From Burkholderia sp. 9120 (GTDB lineage: Bacteria; Pseudomonadota; Gammaproteobacteria; Burkholderiales; Burkholderiaceae), in NCBI RefSeq assembly GCF_000745015.1, contig NZ_JQNA01000002.1:2480001-2544000 (forward strand): a stretch of 64,000 nucleotides of DNA. The letters run 5' to 3'. The notes under the pieces are model-generated. The model did not search any database, was not told the origin of the DNA, and worked only from the letters and a program-made list of their open reading frames with translations. Below, piece by piece: positions 37,770-47,769 of the stretch. Numbering within the stretch: position 1 is the stretch's first letter; every line of letters starts with the position of its first letter. Both the position numbers and the translations under genes were made by a program.

Positions 37770-39143
37770 ATGCCCTCCTCTTACCTGCAGTACGTTGCCA
37801 ATGCGATTGCCGACGCCATGCTCGCCGGTCCCGCCCAGCCTGCGTCGATCGTCGAGCGGATGGTGTTCGCGTTGGGCGCGCCGGCCGACTGGATGAGCGG
37901 ATTGGCGCGCCGCGTTTCCCGGCGATTCGGCAAGCGGTGGGACAGCGTCGGGCGTCATGAACTGTCGAAGATCATTGCCGACCATGCGGCGTTTGTCTCG
38001 GCGTGGCAGAGCGACAACCGTCCGCGCGTGGTGCGTCTGCTGACGCGGCCGCCGGTTCAGCGGCAGGCGCCGCCCTGGTTGCACGGCGTCACGTTGCCGC
38101 AGTTGCCCACGCTGGCGGATCTGGCCGACTGGCTCGAAGTCGAGCCAACGGAACTGGACTGGTTCGCCGATCGCTGGCGCGCACCGGCGCACGCCGCCGC
38201 AACGCCGCTGCATCACTATTCGTACAAGGCGATCGAGAAGCGCGACGGTCGCTGCCGAATCATCGAAATTCCTAAATCGCGCTTGCGGACCGTGCAGCGG
38301 AAAGTGCTGCATGGTTTGCTCGATCAGATTCCCCTGCACGATGCGGCGCATGGGTTTCGGCGCGGCAGAAATACGCTGAGCTTCGCCACGCCTCATGCGG
38401 CGAAAGCGGTGGTGATTCGCTTCGATCTGACGGATTTTTTTGCATCGGTTCATGCTGGGCGCGTTTACTCAGCGTTTCGTGATTTTGGCTATCCATTGGC
38501 GGTTGCTCGCTCGCTGACCGCGCTGTGTACCAATCGCGTGCCGAGTGGCCGCCTGCTGGAAGCGGATGTGCGGGAGCGGATCGATTGGCTGGAACGGCAG
38601 CGCTATCGGAACCGGCATTTGCCGCAAGGCGCGCCGACCTCGCCTGCGTTGGCGAATCTGTGTGCTTACCGGCTCGACCTTCGGCTTGCGGGGCTCGCGC
38701 GCGCTGTGGGCGCAACGTACACACGCTATGCCGACGATCTCGCCTTTTCAGGCGATGAAGACCTTGCGCGAATAGCCGAGCGCTTGTCGATTCGCGTCGC
38801 GGCGATTGCGATCGAAGAAGGCTTTGCACTCAACTTCAGGAAGACGCGCGTGATGCGTCGTGGGGCGCGGCAACATCTGGCCGGCGTGGTGGTGAATAGC
38901 CATCCGAATCTCGCGCGGCCAACGTTCGATACGCTGAAGGCGATCCTCACCAATTGCGTGAGGCATGGGCCGCATTCGCAGAACCGTGACGCGCATCCGG
39001 ATTTTCGGGCGCATCTCGCGGGACGTGTCGCGCATCTGGCGATGCTGAATGCGGGCAGAGGCGCGAAATTGAAGGCGATATTTGAGCGGATTGTTTGGGA
39101 GCGGGATGAAGGTGGAGCGGTGGTGCGTGAATCGAATGCCTGA
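37770..39143 (+). CDS. Retron-like reverse transcriptase
   Basis: A 457-aa RNA-directed DNA polymerase. Residues 1-145 are an N-terminal extension without an obvious domain. The RT core then shows RIIEIPKSRLRTVQRKVL (RT2), AHGFRRGRN at 193-201 (RT3), the first catalytic Asp in IRFDLTDFFASV (about 216-227), LPQGAPTSPALANL at 284-297 (RT4) and YADD at 320-323 (RT5). Retron-like features are the ATPH segment after HGFRRGRN, resembling the NAxxH motif, and AGVVVN at 371-376 in place of the usual VTG. No maturase or endonuclease domain is present, so it is not a group II intron protein. The gene stands between a structured leader and a YdcF-type gene. No ribosome-binding site is obvious at this ATG. 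Confidence 0.85.
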   Translation: MPSSYLQYVANAIADAMLAGPAQPASIVERMVFALGAPADWMSGLARRVSRRFGKRWDSVGRHELSKIIADHAAFVSAWQSDNRPRVVRLLTRPPVQRQAPPWLHGVTLPQLPTLADLADWLEVEPTELDWFADRWRAPAHAAATPLHHYSYKAIEKRDGRCRIIEIPKSRLRTVQRKVLHGLLDQIPLHDAAHGFRRGRNTLSFATPHAAKAVVIRFDLTDFFASVHAGRVYSAFRDFGYPLAVARSLTALCTNRVPSGRLLEADVRERIDWLERQRYRNRHLPQGAPTSPALANLCAYRLDLRLAGLARAVGATYTRYADDLAFSGDEDLARIAERLSIRVAAIAIEEGFALNFRKTRVMRRGARQHLAGVVVNSHPNLARPTFDTLKAILTNCVRHGPHSQNRDAHPDFRAHLAGRVAHLAMLNAGRGAKLKAIFERIVWERDEGGAVVRESNA

Positions 39144-39212
39144 AATCAGTGATCGCAAGCTCCTAATCCCGCCGGCCGCGCGCGTACTTCCCGACTTCTC
39201 CTACCTCTCCTT

Positions 39213-39773
39213 ATGTTGACTACGATAATTAAATGGGTCGCTGGCTTCTGGCTGCTCGCAACGCTGATCATTGTTTCCGCAGGCTTGCTGTCGAGACCTC
39301 AGCAAGCTGATCTCGCGATCGTCTACGGTAACAAGGTTCACGTGGACGGTAGCCCGTCGTCACGGCTAGCGGCGCGGCTCGACAAGGCGCGTCTGTGCTA
39401 CGAGAAAGGGTTGTGCCGCGAGATCATGGTGAGCGGCGGCATCGACAAACACGGCACCGATGAAGCACTCGCCATGAAGCGTGATCTCGTCAACCAAGGT
39501 GTTCCCGAGAATCGCATCGTGATGGACAACCTGGGCCGTGACACGTGGGATACCGCGAGAAACGCTAGCGTGTATATGAAGGCGCACGGTCTGCACAGCG
39601 CGATTGTCGTTTCCCAGTACTTTCATGTGCCTCGCGCGATGATTGCGTTGAAACGGTTTGGTGTGAGTCGGGTTAGTGGCGCTTACCCTGTGTTCTTTGA
39701 AGCTCGCGATGTCTATTCTTCGCTGAGAGAAGTGCCGGGGGCGTTGTGGTATTGCGTGAGGCGTGATTTCTGA
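39213..39773 (+). CDS. YdcF/SanA-family (DUF218) membrane-anchored protein
   Basis: A 186-aa protein with an N-terminal membrane anchor (about residues 6-26: VAGFWLLATLIIVSAGLLS) and a DUF218 domain. Family features are DLAIVYGNKVHVDGSPSSRL, IMVSGGIDKHGTDEA, DNLGRDTWDTARNA and VVSQYFHVPRA. Relatives (SanA, ElyC, YdcF) act in envelope or peptidoglycan processes. It lies 69 bp after the reverse transcriptase gene on the same strand; co-transcription is possible, but the family is widespread and this may be coincidental. Confidence 0.85.
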   Translation: MLTTIIKWVAGFWLLATLIIVSAGLLSRPQQADLAIVYGNKVHVDGSPSSRLAARLDKARLCYEKGLCREIMVSGGIDKHGTDEALAMKRDLVNQGVPENRIVMDNLGRDTWDTARNASVYMKAHGLHSAIVVSQYFHVPRAMIALKRFGVSRVSGAYPVFFEARDVYSSLREVPGALWYCVRRDF

Positions 39774-40017
39774 ATGAAATGTCCCGTGCTCGCCGAATCA
39801 CGGGCAGGGCACTAACTAAACGGCAATCGATGCTCCAATCCAAAGCAATCTGATCAGGCGATAAAACATAGGTTGATTCGCGCAGTCGAATCGAAGAAGC
39901 TATTGCGAGGGCGACATCGGTTTATATGCGTCACGCATTTTCTCTGCGGACGATCGTCGGTCCACCCGAACAGAAAAATCGTGCGGTCAGTTCAATCACT
40001 TCGAGGGGTACGCTTGC

Positions 40018-40482
40018 ATGACAAGAACGACACTGCGTCTCGCCAGACTCGCGATCTTGAGTGGCTTCGCGTTTTTCACGCTCGGCGCTCATGCCAGAAC
40101 GGATTGCGACGCGTCCAATCTCAATCGGGATCAGCAACTCGCTTGCGCGCAACAGCAAACCGCCGTTAAGACGGCTCAGGCCGACAAGCTCTATCAGGCT
40201 TTGCGGCGAGACGTGCCGGAAGCGCAGCGCGACACGCTGCAGAAAAACCTGCTGGTGTGGACTTATAAGGTGGACACGGACTGCGCTCTTCAGCGCGATG
40301 CGTTTAACGACTGGGGCAAGAATCCGGCGCCGGATGCGGACTTCCAGTTCGAAGGCTGCAAGTCCGCGGTCCGGGATGAGCAGGTGTCGTTTTACGAAAG
40401 TCTCATTTGCCCGGATTCGCTCGAGACTGGCGACAAAGCGAGTTGCGGGAAGTTGTCGGCGATTTTGAGGTCGTCGAATTGA
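40018..40482 (+). CDS. LprI-like (DUF1311) secreted protein
   Basis: A 154-aa exported protein. A signal peptide spans about residues 1-26 (hydrophobic LARLAILSGFAFFTLGAHA). The mature part has the DUF1311/LprI cysteine pattern: DCDASN, QQLACAQQQT, DTDCALQ, FEGCKSA, and an ICPDS...ASCG tail; these probably form disulfides. LprI was described as a lysozyme inhibitor, but that activity is not shown for this protein. It is a single gene, 244 bp after the YdcF-type gene. Confidence 0.8.
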   Translation: MTRTTLRLARLAILSGFAFFTLGAHARTDCDASNLNRDQQLACAQQQTAVKTAQADKLYQALRRDVPEAQRDTLQKNLLVWTYKVDTDCALQRDAFNDWGKNPAPDADFQFEGCKSAVRDEQVSFYESLICPDSLETGDKASCGKLSAILRSSN

Positions 40483-40577
40483 ATGGATTCTGCTGCGTCG
40501 CGAACGGCCGGTCAGCGTGATCTCGCTGACCGGCAATCGATCTTTCCATCGTCCTACTCGCCGCGCTTCGCTTTGCG

Positions 40578-41691
40578 CTATTGAGCGGTGCGCCTGAAGA
40601 CCAGTTGATCTCCTTTGGTTTTCACCACACCAACCCATCCTTGGCCGTCAAACTGCGGTGCTGAGATTTCGCCATTCAGTTGACTCACAACCGCAGCGGT
40701 TTTGCCGACGAGGTCAATCGCCACGATCACGGACGTCGACTTTCCCGTACAGGATTTGCCGATCGCTTTTAGCGCATGGCCGTCCAGTGCCAGCGCTTTG
40801 ATTTCGCACAGTGGCTTTTTGACAGCGAAGCTGTTCACGTTCTTGCCCGTGCGATCGACTTCCGACACGGCCAGGTCGGGCCCTGTCAGCCCGGCGACGT
40901 AGGTACTGCCGTCCGGTCCGAACACCGATGTCACGCTCTGGGCATCCAGCGGGAACAGATACTTTGACCACGTGTACCTGCTGCTGCCAGCATCGATCTT
41001 CGATACCGCATACGCTTCCTGCCCGGCAGATGAGCCCTTGTTCGGCATGAATTGCCCCGACACGAGCAAGTGATCGCCGTCGAGCTTCGCGTTCGACCCA
41101 AGCCAGAAGGCACCGTTTTCGAGCGTGGTGGTTCTGGTTCGCGTGAGGTTGGAATCGAACTGCCACAGGAAATTGCCGAATTTACCACCGTGGTCAAGTG
41201 TCGCGCTCGTGCCGCCGCCGATGGTGATCGCGCTCGGTCCCACATCGAAGAAGTAGGACCATTCGTCCAATCCCGCTTCGATCTTTTGTTGTCGCAGCAA
41301 CTTGCCTTGCGCCGAAACTTTGTTGATCACGACACGCTCCTGACTGACCGCCGGCGAGTTGTCGGAGTTTTCTTCCGAGAGGATGTAGTAGGCGTTGCCG
41401 TCGCTCAGGCAGCGATCTACGCTGCTGCCGACGAAGTTGCGATCCAGTGGGATGGGCAGGCGCCAGAGGACCTGATGCGTGGTGGCGTCGACGAGCAGTG
41501 CGTAGGCTGTCATCGTTGGGACGGAGTCGTCGTAGACGGCGCCGCTGATGCAGTAGCGGCCGTTGCCGGCTGAGTCGATGGTTGAGGCGGTGAAGCCTTC
41601 AGGGGTGCCGAGGGGGATGTCGGGGGAGGTGGTGGAGGCGGCGTTGGTGGTGGTTGCGGTGAAGGAAAGTAACAGGCTGAATAAGGCTGCG
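40578..41691 (-). pseudogene. Secreted protein gene beheaded by IS21
   Basis: The frame encodes about 370 residues of a Gly/Ser/Thr-rich, beta-propeller-like protein with repeats such as AYALLVDATTHQVLWRL and TYVAGLTGPDLAVSEVD. The chromosomal sequence begins in the middle of a signal peptide (HAALFSLLLSFTATTTNAA) exactly at the IS21 left end at 41692, so the native start codon and signal n-region are lost. The open frame continues into the IS, where an ATG (complement of 41735-41737) could restart translation as MQITVSGGSEFSAN before the signal core. The remaining protein has no recognised family. Function is unknown; likely inactive unless the hybrid start works. Confidence 0.75.
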
Positions 41692-41718
41692 TGTTGATTT
41701 GCACTGAATTCTGACCCA
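41692..41718 (+). repeat. IS21 left terminal inverted repeat
   Basis: Outer left end, starting TGTTGATTTGCACTGAAT; matches the right end at 25 of 27 positions. A related inner copy follows at 41729-41753. Confidence 0.9.
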
Positions 41719-41804
41719 CCTGACACGGTGATTTGCATCGAATATTGACCCACGTGGAACACACTGGCCCGCTGTGCAGCTAGCGGGAGAACGGAGTGAT
41801 CGAC

Positions 41805-43322
41805 ATGGCAATATTGAGCATCATCCGACGCTGGCATTATCGCGATCATGTCTCGCTACGCGAGATCGCCAAACGGCTTGGCGTTTCAAGAAACACCGTC
41901 AGGCGCTATATACGTGCCGGCACCGTAGTGCCCACCTATCCGGAACGGCAGAGCCCGAGCAAGCTCGACGGATTTGCGGCCAAGCTCGCCGGCTGGTTAA
42001 AGACGGAAGCAAACCGGCCGCGCAAACAGCGCAGAACCCTCAAGCAGATTTACGCTGACCTCACCGTGTTGGGATTCACAGGGTCCTACGACCGGGTCGC
42101 CGCCTTTGCGCGCCGCTGGCGACAGGAGCAGCAGGAGCAGGCAAGGAGCGCAGCACGTGGCACCTTTGTGCCGCTGACCTTTGCACCCGGAGAAGCATTC
42201 CAGTTCGACTGGAGCGAGGACTGGGCCGTGATCAACGGCGAGCGCACCAAGTTGCAGGTTGCGCAGTTCAAGCTCAGTCACAGCCGGGCGTTCTTCCTGA
42301 GGGCCTATCTGCTGCAAACCCACGAGATGCTGTTCGACGCTCACTACCACGCGTTCGTGGCGTGGGGCGGCATTCCGCGCCGTGGCATATATGACAACAT
42401 GAAGACCGCTGTCGACAAGGTTCGTCGTGGCAAGCTGCGGGACGTCAACGCGCGCTTCAGCGCCATGGTCAGTCACTATCTGTTTGACGCCGAATTCTGC
42501 AATCCGGCCTCAGGCTGGGAGAAGGGGCAGATCGAGAAGAACGTTCAGGACAGCCGTCACCGGCTGTGGCAACGCGTGCCGGCGTTCGGTTCGCTCTCTG
42601 CATTAAACGACTGGCTGGCCGACCAGTGTGTCCTGCTCTGGCAGCAGACGCAGCACCCTGAGCAGGACACAACGATCTGGGACGCGTGGTCGGTCGAGCG
42701 ACCCCATCTGATGCCGGTCGGCCAGGCATTCGACGGCTTTGTCGAGCACACCAAACTCGTCTCGCCCACGTGTCTGGTGAGTTTCGACCGCAACCGGTAT
42801 AGCGTGCCGGCGGCATTTGCGAACCGGCCCATCAGCCTGCACGTCTACGCGGCCCAGCTCGTCTTCGTCGCCGAAGGGCAGGTCATCGCGGAGCACGTCC
42901 GGCGTATCAACCGCAGCCATGATCGCGGAGAAACCATCTACGACTGGCGTCATTACCTCGCAGTCCTGCAGCGCAAGCCTGGAGCATTGCGCAACGGCGC
43001 GCCGTTCGCAGAGTTTCCTGCCGCCTTCAAGCGGCTGCAGACAATCCTGCTGAAGCACGCCGGTGGCGACCGGGAGATGGTCGAGATACTGGCGCTGGTG
43101 CTGCTGCACGACGAACAGGCCGTACTCACCGCCGTCGAGCTGGCACTTGAGGCCGGTGCGCCCTCAAAGCAAACGGTGATGAACGTCCTGAGCCGGCTGC
43201 TTGACGGGGCTCCCGTGCCTCCGCTGCAGACGCCCCAGGCCTTCGCCCTGCGCGTCGAGCCGCAAGCCAACGTCGGCCGTTATGACGACCTGAGAGGCCG
43301 GGAGGATCATCATGCAGCCTGA
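41805..43322 (+). CDS. istA: IS21 transposase IstA
   Basis: A 505-aa DDE transposase. The N-terminal HTH is [20 protein letters not shown]. The integrase core (rve) follows, with [12 protein letters not shown] (first Asp), the [17 protein letters not shown] segment (second Asp) and [12 protein letters not shown] (catalytic Glu). I chose the ATG at 41805 because GGAG lies 8 nt upstream. The C-terminus overlaps istB by 11 bp, as in other IS21 elements. The frame is intact, so the element may still be active. Confidence 0.95.
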   Translation: MAILSIIRRWHYRDHVSLREIAKRLGVSRNTVRRYIRAGTVVPTYPERQSPSKLDGFAAKLAGWLKTEANRPRKQRRTLKQIYADLTVLGFTGSYDRVAAFARRWRQEQQEQARSAARGTFVPLTFAPGEAFQFDWSEDWAVINGERTKLQVAQFKLSHSRAFFLRAYLLQTHEMLFDAHYHAFVAWGGIPRRGIYDNMKTAVDKVRRGKLRDVNARFSAMVSHYLFDAEFCNPASGWEKGQIEKNVQDSRHRLWQRVPAFGSLSALNDWLADQCVLLWQQTQHPEQDTTIWDAWSVERPHLMPVGQAFDGFVEHTKLVSPTCLVSFDRNRYSVPAAFANRPISLHVYAAQLVFVAEGQVIAEHVRRINRSHDRGETIYDWRHYLAVLQRKPGALRNGAPFAEFPAAFKRLQTILLKHAGGDREMVEILALVLLHDEQAVLTAVELALEAGAPSKQTVMNVLSRLLDGAPVPPLQTPQAFALRVEPQANVGRYDDLRGREDHHAA

Positions 43323-44088
43323 CGCCATGATGGAAATGCTCAAGTCACTGAAGCTGCACGGCATGGCCCAGGCGCTTGGCGAGCTGGCCGCGCAGGATTC
43401 CCCCGCGTACAAGTCGGCATCGCTAGTTCTGGCAGGTCTGCTCAAGGCGGAGATGGCGGCCCGTGAGGTACGTTCACTGGCCTATCAGATGAAGGTCGCC
43501 CGCTTCCCGGCGTATCGGGATCTCAACGGCTTTGACTTCGGTTGCAGCGATGTCAACGAAGCAACCGTGCGTCAGTTGCATCGGTGTGAGTTCATGACAT
43601 CGGCACACAACGTCGTGCTGGTCGGCGGACCGGGCACGGGCAAAACGCATCTGGCGACGGCGATTGGCGTGCAGGCGATCGAACATGATCGAAGCCGCGT
43701 GCGTTTCTTCTCCACCATTGAACTCGTCAATGCGCTTGAGCAGGAGAAGCTGACTGGAAAGCCTGGGCAACTGGCTGTGCGTCTAATGTACGCCGACCTC
43801 GTCATCCTCGACGAACTGGGTTATCTGCCGTTCAGCCAGACCGGGGGCGCCTTGCTCTTCCATCTACTGAGCAAACTCTACGAGCGCACGAGCGTCGTCA
43901 TCACAACCAATCTGAGCTTCTCTGAGTGGGCCAACGTCTTCGGCGACGCGAAGATGACCACGGCGCTGCTCGACCGGCTCACACACCACTGCCACATTGT
44001 AGAAACCGGCAACGATAGCTATCGTTTCAGGAACAGCACGACACAGCCTGAAAAGGAGAGAAAACGAACCCCGAAACACCCAACCTGA
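43312..44088 (+). CDS. istB: IS21 helper ATPase IstB
   Basis: A 258-aa AAA+ ATPase that selects targets and activates IstA. Walker A is [15 protein letters not shown], Walker B is [11 protein letters not shown], sensor 1 is [12 protein letters not shown] and the arginine finger region is [14 protein letters not shown]. Full length and intact. It ends 22 bp before the inner right-end repeat. Confidence 0.96.
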   Translation: MQPDAMMEMLKSLKLHGMAQALGELAAQDSPAYKSASLVLAGLLKAEMAAREVRSLAYQMKVARFPAYRDLNGFDFGCSDVNEATVRQLHRCEFMTSAHNVVLVGGPGTGKTHLATAIGVQAIEHDRSRVRFFSTIELVNALEQEKLTGKPGQLAVRLMYADLVILDELGYLPFSQTGGALLFHLLSKLYERTSVVITTNLSFSEWANVFGDAKMTTALLDRLTHHCHIVETGNDSYRFRNSTTQPEKERKRTPKHPT

Positions 44089-44134
44089 ACCCCAAAACTG
44101 GATCAAAGGGTGGGTCAGTATTCGATGCAAATCC

Positions 44135-44161
44135 TGGGTCCGGATTCAGTGCAAATCAACA
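44135..44161 (-). repeat. IS21 right terminal inverted repeat
   Basis: Outer right end, read on the minus strand as TGTTGATTTGCACTGAAT. The inner copy is at 44110-44134. The last bases supply the Cys and stop codon that end the truncated hsdR frame. Confidence 0.9.
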
Positions 44162-46534
44162 GGCTACTTCCTCGCGCACGTCCTTGGCCTCGTCGAGCGT
44201 GCAGCACAGCGTAAAGGCCTTACTCATGGCAAGCGCCGTGTCGGCAAAGCGCTTCTTGCCGTCTTTCGCGCCCAATACATGGTTGGCCGCACCAGCGAGG
44301 CACTTATGTCCGCCGGTTAGAAAGCCGCTATAGTCGTAACCGTGGAGCATGCCGCGCAGGATGTCGAGCTTTTCTGCGAGCACGGAATACGCCTCGGCCG
44401 CGTCGACCGTCGGACGGCCACGTCCATTGCTGGCGGTGTATTCCTTCAGCGCGCTCTTCAGTTCGTTGGCGATGCCAATATAGTCAACTACGAGGCCGCC
44501 CTGCTTATCCTTGAAGACGCGGTTAACCCGGGCAATTGCCTGCATCAGGTTGTGACCTTTCATGGGCTTGTCCACGTACAACGTATGCACGCAAGGCGCA
44601 TCGAAACCAGTCAGCCACATGTCGCGCACGATGACGATGCGCAGTGGGTCAGCCGGGTCCTTGAAACGCTTTTCCAGCCGCTTCTTGACCTGGCCGCTGT
44701 AAATATGTGGCCGCAGCAGCGCTTTATCACTCGCTGAGCCCGTCATGACAATTTTGATGGCGCCTTTCTCAGGGTCCGGGTCGTGCCAGTCGGGGCGCTG
44801 TTTGATGATTTCGTCGTAGAGGTGGACGCAAATCTCTCGGCTCATCGCCACCACCATGGCCTTGCCGTTCTGAGCCTTGTTGCGTTCGTCTAAATGCGCG
44901 ACGAGGTCGGTAGCCACAGCGGCCACGCGGGGTTCCGCGCCGACGACCTTTTCCAGCGCCGCCCAGCGGCTTTTGAGTTTGGCCTGCTGGCTTTCCTCTT
45001 CGTCTTCGGCCAGTTCGTCAACTTCCGCGTCGATGTGTGGCAGGTCCCCGGCCTTGAGCGACAGCTTGGCCAAGCGCGATTCGAAGTAGATGGCGACCGT
45101 GGCGCCATCTTCTTTGGCCTGTTGCATGTCGTAGACGTGGATATACTCCCCGAAAACGGCGCGCGTGTCACGGTCCTCGCTCGACACCGGCGTGCCGGTA
45201 AAGGCCACGAAGGTGGCATTGGGGAGTGCGTCGCGCAGGTGCTGCGCGTAGCCCACCTGGTACTTTTCCTGGCCCGGTTTGCCCTTCAGTTGTGCCTCGA
45301 ATCCATACTGGGTGCGGTGCGCTTCGTCAGCGATGACCACGATGTTAGTTCGGTCTGAAAGCACAGGGAACGTGTCTTCATCCTCGCCAGGCATGAACTT
45401 CTGGATGGTGGCGAACACGATGCCGCCTGAGGGTCGGTTGGCGAGCTTTGCACGCAAATCATGGCGGGTGCCGGCCTGTACAGGCTGCTCACGCAACAGG
45501 TCCTGTGCCAGCGAGAACACGCCGAAAAGTTGCCCGTCGAGGTCGTTTCGGTCGGTGATGACGACTATGGTCGGGTTATCCATCGTCGCTTCCTGCATAA
45601 CGCGGGCTGCGAAGCAGGTCATGGTGATGCTCTTGCCGCTGCCCTGCGTGTGCCAGACCACCCCACCCTTATGGCTGGCACTAGGGCGCGATGCCGTCAC
45701 CACCTGCTGGATAGCCGCGCGCACCGCGTGGAACTGGTGATAGCCGGCAATCTTCTTGACCAATGCACCGTCATCCTCGAACAGTACAAAGAAGCGCAGG
45801 TAGTCCAACAGGTAGGTCGGTGCCAGCACACCGCGTATCAATGTTTCCAGCTCGTTGAACTGGCCGAGCGGGTCAAGCTTGGCGCCGTCGATGGTGCGCC
45901 ATTGCATGAAGCGCTCCGTATCGGCTGAAAGCGAGCCCATGCGCGCCTGCGACCCGTCCGAAATCACCAGGACCTCGTTGTACTGGAAGACGTCCGGAAT
46001 CTGCGCCTTATAGGTCTGAATCTGGTCATAGGCCTTCCAGATGTCGGCGTTCTGGTCAGCGGGGTTCTTCAGCTCCAGCAGCACCAGCGGAAGACCATTG
46101 ACGAACAGCATCACGTCGGGTCGCCGCGTGTGGTGCGGGCCTTTGATGGCGAACTGGTTGACCGCCAGCCACTCATTGGCTGCCGGGTTGGCCCAATCGA
46201 TGAGACGCACGAAGTCACCGCGTGTCTCACCGTCGCGTTGGTATTGCACAGGCACGCCACCGACCAGCAGCTGATGGAACCGCCGGTTGGCCGACAGCAG
46301 CGCGGGAATGCCGAGGTCCTGCACCTGTTGCACGGCATCCTCCCGTGCCTGAAGTGGGATACCCGGGTTGAGTTGAGCAATGGCGCCGCGTAGACGTTCG
46401 ACCAACAAGACTGTGCGATAGTCGGCACGCTCGGCGCCGGCGCCGTCAGGCGCGAGGTCTGGGCCGAAGAGGCAGCTGTAACCTACATCGGCCAGCCAGT
46501 CCAGCGTTTCCTGTTCGAGTTGGTCTTCGGTCAT
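44156..46534 (-). CDS. hsdR: Type I restriction subunit HsdR, 3' end cut off by IS21
   Basis: 792 residues remain, of which the last Cys and the stop codon come from the IS21 end; type I HsdR proteins are usually 1000 or more. The N-terminal nuclease core has D140 and ELK at 154-156 (PD-(D/E)xK). The motor domains have QGSGKS at 297-302, the IADEAHRTQYG box and the FTGTPVSSED and ARVNRVFKDKQGG segments. The C-terminal helical part that docks on the methylase is missing from VREEVA onwards. DNA cleavage is probably impaired. The ATG at 46534 lies 8 bp after hsdS. Operon order is hsdM–hsdS–hsdR. Confidence 0.85.
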   Translation of the reverse strand: MTEDQLEQETLDWLADVGYSCLFGPDLAPDGAGAERADYRTVLLVERLRGAIAQLNPGIPLQAREDAVQQVQDLGIPALLSANRRFHQLLVGGVPVQYQRDGETRGDFVRLIDWANPAANEWLAVNQFAIKGPHHTRRPDVMLFVNGLPLVLLELKNPADQNADIWKAYDQIQTYKAQIPDVFQYNEVLVISDGSQARMGSLSADTERFMQWRTIDGAKLDPLGQFNELETLIRGVLAPTYLLDYLRFFVLFEDDGALVKKIAGYHQFHAVRAAIQQVVTASRPSASHKGGVVWHTQGSGKSITMTCFAARVMQEATMDNPTIVVITDRNDLDGQLFGVFSLAQDLLREQPVQAGTRHDLRAKLANRPSGGIVFATIQKFMPGEDEDTFPVLSDRTNIVVIADEAHRTQYGFEAQLKGKPGQEKYQVGYAQHLRDALPNATFVAFTGTPVSSEDRDTRAVFGEYIHVYDMQQAKEDGATVAIYFESRLAKLSLKAGDLPHIDAEVDELAEDEEESQQAKLKSRWAALEKVVGAEPRVAAVATDLVAHLDERNKAQNGKAMVVAMSREICVHLYDEIIKQRPDWHDPDPEKGAIKIVMTGSASDKALLRPHIYSGQVKKRLEKRFKDPADPLRIVIVRDMWLTGFDAPCVHTLYVDKPMKGHNLMQAIARVNRVFKDKQGGLVVDYIGIANELKSALKEYTASNGRGRPTVDAAEAYSVLAEKLDILRGMLHGYDYSGFLTGGHKCLAGAANHVLGAKDGKKRFADTALAMSKAFTLCCTLDEAKDVREEVAC

Positions 46535-46542
46535 GGTCGTTC

Positions 46543-47769
46543 TTAGGCGGCGAGTGCTTCGGCTTCGGGTAAGCGGAGTTGGCCAGAAATTAAGCGAGGG
46601 AGCAAACCGTCGCGCACTACCGCCAATTGCCCACACAATTGCCAGTTTTCTGCGACCCGTTGCAAAAGAGGCCTAACCGTATTGGTGAATGCCCCATAAG
46701 TTTCGGCTGTCGCTATGACAGTCCGTAACGAAGCTACTTGGTCTGGCTTCACTCTTTGGTGACTATTCGAGGTACCAGTCACCAAGGTTCGGACTTCCGC
46801 TTCAAACGCCGTACTTTGCAAAAGGCAGTACACAACCTCGGGGCTTGCGGGAGCCTTCGCTAACCAGGGTAAGAATTCCGTTGAGCAAACTGCCGCCGTC
46901 CCAACAGTTTGGGGATACCAAACACGGGGAATATGAGGATTCAGTTTCGATTGAAGTACGACGCCCGAACACATACGGGTCTTGTTGCTCTTGATGGACG
47001 CACCAAGCTCAACCACAGGGAGCCGGTGTGCATCAAATGCCGGCAGACTGTAATGCTCGAATTCCCGGCTCGGCGTATCAAGCGGATTCACAGAGCCTTT
47101 CACCTGTACGGCTAGGTCTCCAAAAACGCCTACCCGCCACCCTTTGGGCGCCAACCCCAGCTCCGACTCCTCGAACCCATCCGGAAAAAGCGTAGCAGTG
47201 GCCTCGTCCACGCCTTCGGGCGCACGACCTTCCAGCTTGGCGCGAACGGGGTCGAAATTGATAAACCAAGACTTGAACAAGGCTTGAGCGATAGCTTCCA
47301 GGGTAACGTTGGTTTCACGTAGGATGCAGATGCGGTCGTCGAGGGCTCCTAAGAATTCCGCAATCTTTCGTTGCTCCGAAAGCGGCGGCCAGGCAGTTTT
47401 TATCGGATGAACGTGATTTCGATTCAAAGTCGGGTTTGCGGACCCTACATCAAGGGCAGCAAGGTCCGCCGCGCGTGAACGAAAAAAGTAATAAACAAAA
47501 AGCGCATCGTTCCCGTGAAAATCTTTGACCCAGAGTGTTGTATCGTGGGGCCAGAAGTCTTTATTTACGAAGTACACGCTACCGACCACGCCTTTACGAC
47601 CGAGCACAACGCCAGGTCCCTTTACCGCTGCAGCATTGTGGTAGCTATTCGTGCCCCCTGACGAAATCACAGGAATGCTGCCCTCTCGTTGCTGCGCCTT
47701 CGTAATGTCAAAGCCCCTCTGAAGGGTGGCCTGGTCGCCTATCGTTGTTGGAATCCACTCAGAATTCAT
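46543..47769 (-). CDS. hsdS: Type I restriction-modification specificity subunit HsdS
   Basis: A 408-aa specificity subunit with two target-recognition domains. The first (about 1-130) ends in the conserved helix [20 protein letters not shown]. The second TRD (about 200-330) is followed by a second coiled helix near 370-400. Conserved helices act as spacers setting the distance between half-sites. The recognition sequence cannot be read. It overlaps hsdM by 11 bp and precedes hsdR by 8 bp. The TRDs are AT-richer than the neighbouring core genes, as is usual for hsdS. Confidence 0.93.
   Translation of the reverse strand: MNSEWIPTTIGDQATLQRGFDITKAQQREGSIPVISSGGTNSYHNAAAVKGPGVVLGRKGVVGSVYFVNKDFWPHDTTLWVKDFHGNDALFVYYFFRSRAADLAALDVGSANPTLNRNHVHPIKTAWPPLSEQRKIAEFLGALDDRICILRETNVTLEAIAQALFKSWFINFDPVRAKLEGRAPEGVDEATATLFPDGFEESELGLAPKGWRVGVFGDLAVQVKGSVNPLDTPSREFEHYSLPAFDAHRLPVVELGASIKSNKTRMCSGVVLQSKLNPHIPRVWYPQTVGTAAVCSTEFLPWLAKAPASPEVVYCLLQSTAFEAEVRTLVTGTSNSHQRVKPDQVASLRTVIATAETYGAFTNTVRPLLQRVAENWQLCGQLAVVRDGLLPRLISGQLRLPEAEALAA

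Larger units (their letters stand above)
41692..44161 (+). mobile_element. IS21-family insertion sequence (2470 bp)
   Basis: A complete IS21-type element with istA and istB overlapping by 11 bp. The 27-bp terminal inverted repeats begin TGTTGATTTGCACTGAAT and differ at two positions. A second, inner pair (41729-41753 and 44110-44134, ATTTGCATCGAATA type) gives the multiple terminal transposase sites typical of IS21. Flanking bases (GGCTGCG on the left, GGCTACT on the right) show no adjoining direct repeat of 4-8 bp. The left flank lies inside a secreted-protein gene and the right flank inside hsdR, so the element probably sits at a deletion or recombination junction rather than a simple insertion. 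Confidence 0.93.

Noticed and set aside
41685..44170. Target-site duplication of IS21
   Set aside because: GGCTGCG and GGCTACT on the two flanks share only GGCT at different offsets, so they are not an adjoining direct repeat.
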